Assembly (NCBI RefSeq): GCF_036880405.1
Contig: NZ_JBAJJM010000002.1
Coordinates: 93,391 to 157,390 of the forward strand
Source of the DNA: Mannheimia indoligenes
GTDB taxonomy: Bacteria; Pseudomonadota; Gammaproteobacteria; Enterobacterales; Pasteurellaceae
Reading direction: 5' to 3'
DNA length: 64,000 nt
Position 1 is the stretch's first letter. Every line of letters starts with the position of its first letter. Positions 58,915-64,000 of this stretch are shown one piece after another. Made by a program: the position numbers and the translations under genes. Below the pieces are notes generated by a model. The model saw nothing but the letters and a program-made list of their open reading frames with translations, was not told the DNA's origin and ran no database searches.

Positions 58915-60762
58915 ATGCCTATTTTACGTTCTGCGACTTCTACACAAGGTCGTAATATGGCTGGGGCTCGTGCGTTATGGCGTGCCACCGGTATGAAAGA
59001 AAATGATTTCGGTAAACCGATTATTGCGGTGGTAAACTCCTTTACCCAATTTGTGCCGGGGCACGTTCACTTAAAAGATATGGGGCAATTAGTTGCAGCT
59101 GAAATTGAAAAAGCTGGTGGTGTGGCGAAAGAATTTAACACTATTGCGGTGGACGACGGCATCGCAATGGGGCACGGCGGAATGCTTTATTCCCTGCCAA
59201 GCCGTGATTTAATTGCCGATAGTGTGGAATATATGGTAAACGCTCACTGTGCCGATGCGATGGTCTGTATTTCCAACTGCGACAAAATCACACCGGGAAT
59301 GTTAATGGCGGCAATGCGTTTGAATATTCCGACTATTTTCGTTTCAGGCGGACCAATGGAAGCAGGTAAAACCAAACTTTCCGATCAACTAATTCGTTTA
59401 GATTTAGTTGATGCAATGATCGAAAGTGCAGACCCAAATGTGTCTGATGAGCGTATTGATGCCATTGAAAAACACGCTTGCCCTACCTGCGGTTCTTGTT
59501 CAGGAATGTTTACTGCAAACTCAATGAACTGCTTAACCGAAGCCTTAGGTTTAAGTTTGCCGGGCAACGGTTCAATGCTTGCAACTCACGCAGACCGCAA
59601 AGAATTATTCCTAAAAGCAGGGCGTGAAATTGTCGAACTTTGCCGTAAATATTACCAAGAAGATGACGAAAGCGTGCTACCACGTTCGATTGCGAGTTTT
59701 GATGCCTTTGAAAACGCAATGAGTTTAGATATTGCAATGGGCGGTTCAAGTAATACGGTGCTTCACTTATTAGCAGCAGCACAAGAAGCCGGTGTGGATT
59801 TCAAAATGGCAGACATTGACCGCCTCTCTCGCGTTGTGCCGTGCTTAAGTAAAATTGCCCCAAATACCAATAAATACCATATGGAAGATGTGCACCGTGC
59901 AGGTGGTATTATGGGGTTATTGGGCGAGTTAGACCGTGCCGGTTTAATTCATCGCCACGTTAAAACCGTATTAGGATTGACGATTGAAGAGCAACTTAAC
60001 CAATACGACATTATCCGCAACAAAGACGAAGAGTTACACAAATTCTTCCGTGCCGGACCGGCAGGTATCCGCACCACCAAAGCATTTTCGCAAGATTGCC
60101 GTTGGGATACGGTTGATGATGACCGTGAAAACGGCTGTATCCGCAACGTAGAAAATGCGGTAACTAAAGAAGGCGGTTTAGCCGTATTATTCGGTAACAT
60201 TGCTGAAGATGGCTGTATTGTAAAAACCGCCGGCGTTGATGAATCCATTTGGAAATTCACCGGCGAAGCCATTGTGTTTGAAAGCCAAGAAGATGCAGTA
60301 GCCGGCATTCTAGGTGGAAAAGTAAAAGAAGGGCATATCGTAATTATTCGTTACGAAGGACCAAAAGGCGGACCGGGTATGCAAGAAATGCTTTATCCAA
60401 CCAGCTACTTAAAATCAATGGGTTTAGGCAAAAAATGTGCGTTATTAACAGACGGACGATTCTCTGGCGGTACATCAGGTTTATCTATCGGACACGCTTC
60501 ACCGGAAGCCGCTTCAGGCGGTGCAATTGCCTTAATTAACGATGGCGATACGGTTTCAATTGATATTCCAAACCGCTCAATCAATTTAATGATTTCAGAC
60601 GAAGAATTGGCTGAACGCCGTAAAGAGATGGAAGCTCGTGGCGACAAAGCGTGGCAACCTGTTAATCGCAAACGTGAAGTGTCATTTGCATTAAAAGTGT
60701 TCGGGCATTTTGCCACCTCAGCGGATAAAGGTGCGGTGCGGGATAAATCGCTTTTAAAATAA
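58915..60762 (+). CDS. ilvD: Dihydroxy-acid dehydratase IlvD
   Basis: 615 aa; dehydrates dihydroxy acids in isoleucine and valine synthesis using an Fe-S cluster. I chose the ATG at 58915 (TTGGAGAAGATT upstream; family N-terminus PILRSATSTQGRNMAGARALWRATG). Cluster and active-site Cys occur in CISNCDKITPGM (~125) and ACPTCGSCSGMFTANSMNC (~200). Conserved GRFSGGTSGLSIGHASPEAASGG lies near the end. No other ilv genes are adjacent in the window. Confidence 0.97.
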   Translation: MPILRSATSTQGRNMAGARALWRATGMKENDFGKPIIAVVNSFTQFVPGHVHLKDMGQLVAAEIEKAGGVAKEFNTIAVDDGIAMGHGGMLYSLPSRDLIADSVEYMVNAHCADAMVCISNCDKITPGMLMAAMRLNIPTIFVSGGPMEAGKTKLSDQLIRLDLVDAMIESADPNVSDERIDAIEKHACPTCGSCSGMFTANSMNCLTEALGLSLPGNGSMLATHADRKELFLKAGREIVELCRKYYQEDDESVLPRSIASFDAFENAMSLDIAMGGSSNTVLHLLAAAQEAGVDFKMADIDRLSRVVPCLSKIAPNTNKYHMEDVHRAGGIMGLLGELDRAGLIHRHVKTVLGLTIEEQLNQYDIIRNKDEELHKFFRAGPAGIRTTKAFSQDCRWDTVDDDRENGCIRNVENAVTKEGGLAVLFGNIAEDGCIVKTAGVDESIWKFTGEAIVFESQEDAVAGILGGKVKEGHIVIIRYEGPKGGPGMQEMLYPTSYLKSMGLGKKCALLTDGRFSGGTSGLSIGHASPEAASGGAIALINDGDTVSIDIPNRSINLMISDEELAERRKEMEARGDKAWQPVNRKREVSFALKVFGHFATSADKGAVRDKSLLK

Positions 60763-60789
60763 TTTAATACTCTGCATAACCTTACGTCG

Positions 60790-60808
60790 GGGCGTACAAT
60801 GTACGCCC
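60790..60808. repeat. Small GC-rich hairpin after ilvD
   Basis: GGGCGTAC / GTACGCCC around AAT, 28 bases after the ilvD stop. It may terminate ilvD and resembles the hairpin at 29194-29213. Confidence 0.6.
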
Positions 60809-60955
60809 TGATTATTTCCAAAAATAGCACAGCTAATCTGCAAAAAAATAATGCTTTTTGACCGCTTGTTATCTACTTATAAGAGATTTCTAACCTAATT
60901 TATGCAAAGATTTAACCATAATTAAGAAGATTTACAAATCTTTAAAAAAGTATTG

Positions 60956-61038
60956 TTGTATTCATATCGTGAAGGCGTACAATATATCTCCAGTTTTTCT
61001 AAACTATTACATTAGAGTATGATTAAAAGAAATATAAT
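60956..61038 (+). promoter_or_regulatory. Candidate promoters of the adhesin gene
   Basis: Two possible -10 boxes lie upstream of the GCAA repeat: TACAAT (60978-60983) with TTGTAT 16 bases before it, and TATAAT (61033-61038), which has no good -35 and would start transcription at the edge of the repeat. In either case the repeat would be transcribed as 5' leader. Confidence 0.4.
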
Positions 61039-61043
61039 TCTGT

Positions 61044-61098
<55 letters not shown>

Positions 61099-61182
61099 AT
61101 AATTGTACCTAAAATTTATCAATTCACTTGTAGCAGTAATAAAACGCTATAGGTGGATTTTTTTATTTGGAGACTTTAATAA

Positions 61183-64000
61183 ATGAACAAAATCTACAAA
61201 GTTCTTTGGAATTGTGCTACTCAAACTTGGGTAGTAACCTCAGAAATCGGCAAGGCTCATAAAAAAACGAAAAGCCAAGTTGATAAAGTGAAATCGCCAT
61301 CATTAATCGCATTAGCGGCGGTGGGTGGAGTGTTGCTTGGTTCGCAGGCAATGGCGGCTACGGCAATTTCTTACAACACAGGGTCCAGAAATGTAACTAG
61401 TGTTTATAATGGCACTGATAATTCTGTTTCCAATACTTATGCTGTCGCAGCAAAAACAGGTTCTATTGCAATTGGTGATGCAAACTCTACTGCAAATGCA
61501 GGGAATATCACTTGTGCCACTATGGCGGCTTCTATTGCTATTGGTATGGGTGCTAAGGCAGTTGCAACAGCTCCGACAGGTGATCAAAGTGGTAAAAGTT
61601 TAAATAGTTATTCTCAAGCCGTAGCGATTGGTCGTTCAGCACAAGCATTAGGCGATCAGTCTGTTGCATTAGGTGCAGACACCCGTGCATTAGGGCATTC
61701 ATCTATTGCCATTGGTGGTGATGACTTAGACTCTGTTGCAGGTGTAACATATAGAGGTGGGGAGCACGCTTGGGCTAATGTACCATATACAGGCATTAAT
61801 ACATCTGCTATTGCCACCAAATTTAATACTTTAACCGGTGAGCATTTGGTTGATCTAGATAAAAGCTGGATAGGAAGAACACCGAATGATACTAGCCGAG
61901 CGATACAATACACAGGAACTAATGCAAGCCAAGCTGCGGTAGCTATCGGGGTTTCAGCTGTAGCTAAAGATTTAGCAACTTCATTCGGTACTCGTACTTA
62001 TGCAACGACTATTGCAACAGCACTAGGTGTAGGTGCAAAAGCGGAAAAGGAAAACTCAGTTGCACTAGGGGCTGGTTCAACAACTAAACAGAATGCTACT
62101 GTAGAAGACACTGCAACAGTAAATGGTGTAACGTATAGCGGCTTTGCCGGTTCTAAAACAATCTCAGCTGGAGACCAAGTTTCGGTAGGTTCTGCAAACT
62201 ATGAACGCCAAATCAAACACGTTGCGGCAGGTGCAATTAACGAAAATTCTACTGACGCAATCAACGGTTCACAGCTATACCAAATCGTACAACAAGGTGC
62301 GTGGGAATTACAAACAAGTGGTAATAAATTAGCAGATGTAAATTGGGGCGATAAAGTAAACTTTACCTCAGATGATGGTTCTGTAGTTATTACACCGAAA
62401 ACTACAAAAGATTCAGTAGGACGTGAAGTTTCGACTATTGATCTAAAAGTTACACAAAAAGCAGGTGGAGAAAGTAGCTTCTTTGTTGATAACAATGATA
62501 ATAGAAAAGATGAAGTTAAAAACCAAGATACTATTAACTTCAAAGACGGAGGCAATACTAAAGCAGTTGTAACCTCAAATGGTACTAAGACTGATGTTCA
62601 AGTGAATGTAACAGGCTTACCTGTTCAGTACACAGCTCCGGACGGCACACCGGTTGTTAAAGTTGGCGATAAATACTACAAAGTTGATGATAAAGGCAAT
62701 CCAACAAACCAAGAAGTGCCTGCTAATCAGCTAGTAATCAACGCAACTAACCCAACAGCTGCTCCAAACCAAAAAGGTAATCCGGTAGCTATTAACAATG
62801 TAACGAGTAACTTAAAAAATGATGCTCCACAATCATTGTTAAACTTAACCAATCCAGCTGTTACAAATGACACCGTAGCAACCGTAGGCGATCTACGTAA
62901 TATGGGCTGGATTGTTTCAACAACTACAGGCGACTACAAAGAAACAGTAAAAAATGCTAATCAAGTGAATTTTATTGGTGAAAACGGCGTAACTGTAACA
63001 GGTGCAACAGCAGATAATGTGCGTAACATCACTGTTAAAGGCACAAAAGTAGAAAGCAAAACGAATGATGACGGTTCATACACCATCACTATCACTAACC
63101 CTGATAACACAACCTCTACTATGACTGTGCGTAATGGCTTAAATGGTAAAGATGGTGCAGCAGGTGCTAAAGGCGAGAAAGGCGACCCGGGTGTTGCTGG
63201 TGCAAAAGGCGACAAGGGTGATGCAGGTGCAAAAGGCGACAAGGGTGATACAGGTGCTCAAGGTCCGGCAGGTAAAGATGGTCAATCTCCAACCGCTACC
63301 ATCACTAGCAACCCAAATGGCACACATACTATTACTGTGAAAAACCCGGATGGTTCTAGCTCTACGGCTACTGTTAAAGACGGTGCTAAAGGCGACAAGG
63401 GCGATGCAGGTGCTAAAGGTGATAAAGGTGATGCGGGTGCTCAAGGTCCGGCAGGTAAAGATGGTACTAACGGTGTAGATGGTAAGAACGCAACTGCAAC
63501 TGTAACCGACAATAAAGACGGTACGCATACTATTACTGTAACCAACCCGGACAATACCACAACTACAACCATTCTAAGAGATGGTGAGAAAGGTAAAGAT
63601 GGTACTAACGGTGTAGATGGTAAGAACGCAACTGCAACTGTAACCGATAATAAAAACGGTACGCATACTATTACAGTAACTAACCCGGATGGTTCTACTA
63701 CCACGACTACAGTGAAAGACGGTACAAATGGTAAAGATGGTACTAACGGTGTAGATGGTAAGAATGCAACTGCAACTGTAACCGATAATAAAAACGGTAC
63801 GCATACTATTACAGTAACTAACCCGGATGGTTCAACCACAACGACGACTGTTAAAGACGGTGCGAAAGGTGATAAGGGTGATAATGGTAAAGACGGTCAA
63901 TCTGCAACCGCTGAAGTAAAAGACAACGGCGACGGTTCTCACACCATTACAGTTAAAAACCCGGATGGTACAAGTTCAACCACTACAGTGAAGAACGGTA
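61183..64000 (+). CDS. Trimeric autotransporter adhesin with collagen-like repeats (5' part)
   Basis: At least 939 codons; runs off the window. Type Vc (YadA/Hia-like) surface adhesin. Extended signal peptide (MNKIYKVLWNCATQTWVV, cleavage after AMA ~58). YadA-like head (~75-310) with repeated SIAIG / AVAIG / SVALG motifs. Neck VSVGSANYERQIKHVAAGAI...NGSQLY (~335-370), second neck-like VATVGDLRNMGW (~567). From ~650, Gly-X-Y collagen-like blocks (GAKGEKGDPG, GAKGDKGDAG, GAQGPAGKDG) alternate with ATVTDNKDGTHTITVTNP-type segments, including 46-residue tandem repeats. The C-terminal anchor is not in the window. ATG has GGAG 10 bases upstream. Confidence 0.96.
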   Translation, partial: MNKIYKVLWNCATQTWVVTSEIGKAHKKTKSQVDKVKSPSLIALAAVGGVLLGSQAMAATAISYNTGSRNVTSVYNGTDNSVSNTYAVAAKTGSIAIGDANSTANAGNITCATMAASIAIGMGAKAVATAPTGDQSGKSLNSYSQAVAIGRSAQALGDQSVALGADTRALGHSSIAIGGDDLDSVAGVTYRGGEHAWANVPYTGINTSAIATKFNTLTGEHLVDLDKSWIGRTPNDTSRAIQYTGTNASQAAVAIGVSAVAKDLATSFGTRTYATTIATALGVGAKAEKENSVALGAGSTTKQNATVEDTATVNGVTYSGFAGSKTISAGDQVSVGSANYERQIKHVAAGAINENSTDAINGSQLYQIVQQGAWELQTSGNKLADVNWGDKVNFTSDDGSVVITPKTTKDSVGREVSTIDLKVTQKAGGESSFFVDNNDNRKDEVKNQDTINFKDGGNTKAVVTSNGTKTDVQVNVTGLPVQYTAPDGTPVVKVGDKYYKVDDKGNPTNQEVPANQLVINATNPTAAPNQKGNPVAINNVTSNLKNDAPQSLLNLTNPAVTNDTVATVGDLRNMGWIVSTTTGDYKETVKNANQVNFIGENGVTVTGATADNVRNITVKGTKVESKTNDDGSYTITITNPDNTTSTMTVRNGLNGKDGAAGAKGEKGDPGVAGAKGDKGDAGAKGDKGDTGAQGPAGKDGQSPTATITSNPNGTHTITVKNPDGSSSTATVKDGAKGDKGDAGAKGDKGDAGAQGPAGKDGTNGVDGKNATATVTDNKDGTHTITVTNPDNTTTTTILRDGEKGKDGTNGVDGKNATATVTDNKNGTHTITVTNPDGSTTTTTVKDGTNGKDGTNGVDGKNATATVTDNKNGTHTITVTNPDGSTTTTTVKDGAKGDKGDNGKDGQSATAEVKDNGDGSHTITVKNPDGTSSTTTVKNG
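63454..63867 (+). repeat. Three 138-bp tandem repeats in the adhesin stalk
   Basis: Near-identical units starting at 63454, 63592 and 63730 (each begins GGTAAAGATGGTACTAACGG) encode 46 residues: GKDGTNGVDGKNATATVTDN, then a THTITVTNP strand and a TTTT-rich end. Diverged copies flank them. Such blocks change number by recombination. Confidence 0.85.

Noticed and set aside
61312..63839. Several minus-strand frames opposite the adhesin
   Set aside because: They mirror the repetitive Thr/Gly/Asp codons of the adhesin; the plus-strand frame is continuous with signal peptide, head, neck and stalk.

Overview
This is a chromosomal window from an AT-rich gammaproteobacterium of the family Pasteurellaceae. 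The best evidence is the very frequent 9-mer ACAAGCGGT and its complement ACCGCTTGT, inside genes and as inverted pairs between them. This is the DNA-uptake signal (USS) of the Actinobacillus pleuropneumoniae / Mannheimia / Bibersteinia branch; the Haemophilus-type signal uses AAGTGCGGT instead. Gene order (bolA/yajG, dciA-secM-secA-mutT, cydABX-ybgE-ybgC-tolQRAB-pal, yciCBAI, yihI-hemN) agrees. The genus cannot be fixed from the sequence alone. Nearly all genes are core housekeeping genes.

Layout. 1-2.2 kb: the start of a cysteine desulfurase, then 1.4 kb of decayed AT-rich DNA with the tail of a peptide-exporter ABC ATPase, then a secreted nuclease. 2.2-7.6 kb (minus strand): a Na+/alanine symporter behind a tandem glycine riboswitch, a TqsA-type exporter, the rsmE-yqgE-ruvX operon and the YajG lipoprotein. 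7.7-15.7 kb: bolA, tRNA-Ser(GGA), an NlpE-like lipoprotein, dciA, secM-secA-mutT, yceI and groES-groL. 16-24.6 kb: cytochrome bd oxidase (cydABX) joined to ybgE-ybgC and the Tol-Pal envelope machine. 24.6-33.7 kb: a drug/metabolite transporter, djlA, yjdF-like, dusC, ycjF-like, a phosphatase, a pseudouridine synthase, a GST, an LprI-like protein and yheS. 33.8-38.1 kb: an AAA/DUF4143 ATPase behind three 52-bp dyad repeats, marC-like, moeA-moeB and tRNA-Asn. 38.2-46.8 kb: yfbV, yciCBAI, glnE, yacL, yihI, DUF2489 and hemN. 46.9-60.8 kb: lptD, plsY, folB, a transporter, cdd, an SLC13 carrier, a MetE-like enzyme, clpB, ompW and ilvD. 61.0-64.0 kb: a trimeric autotransporter adhesin, running off the window, behind a (GCAA)13 repeat.

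How the parts work together. Several units serve the cell envelope (Tol-Pal, LptD, OmpW, YajG, NlpE-like, PlsY). Others serve protein export and folding (SecM/SecA, GroES/GroL, DjlA, ClpB; the groE and clpB promoters look like sigma-32 promoters) and low-oxygen respiration (cyd genes, HemN, an FNR box at ompW). Few genes look accessory: the decayed exporter, the DUF4143 ATPase and the adhesin. USS pairs in inverted orientation recur at gene ends, where they fold as terminator-like hairpins. Two sit in regulatory positions, inside secM and in the riboswitch expression platform.

The most notable items are the simple-sequence repeat before the collagen-like adhesin, the exact 52-bp-period operator-like array before the DUF4143 ATPase, a divergent SecM arrest peptide, and the riboswitch/USS arrangement. 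I found no complete phage, insertion sequence, CRISPR array or recognisable defence island.
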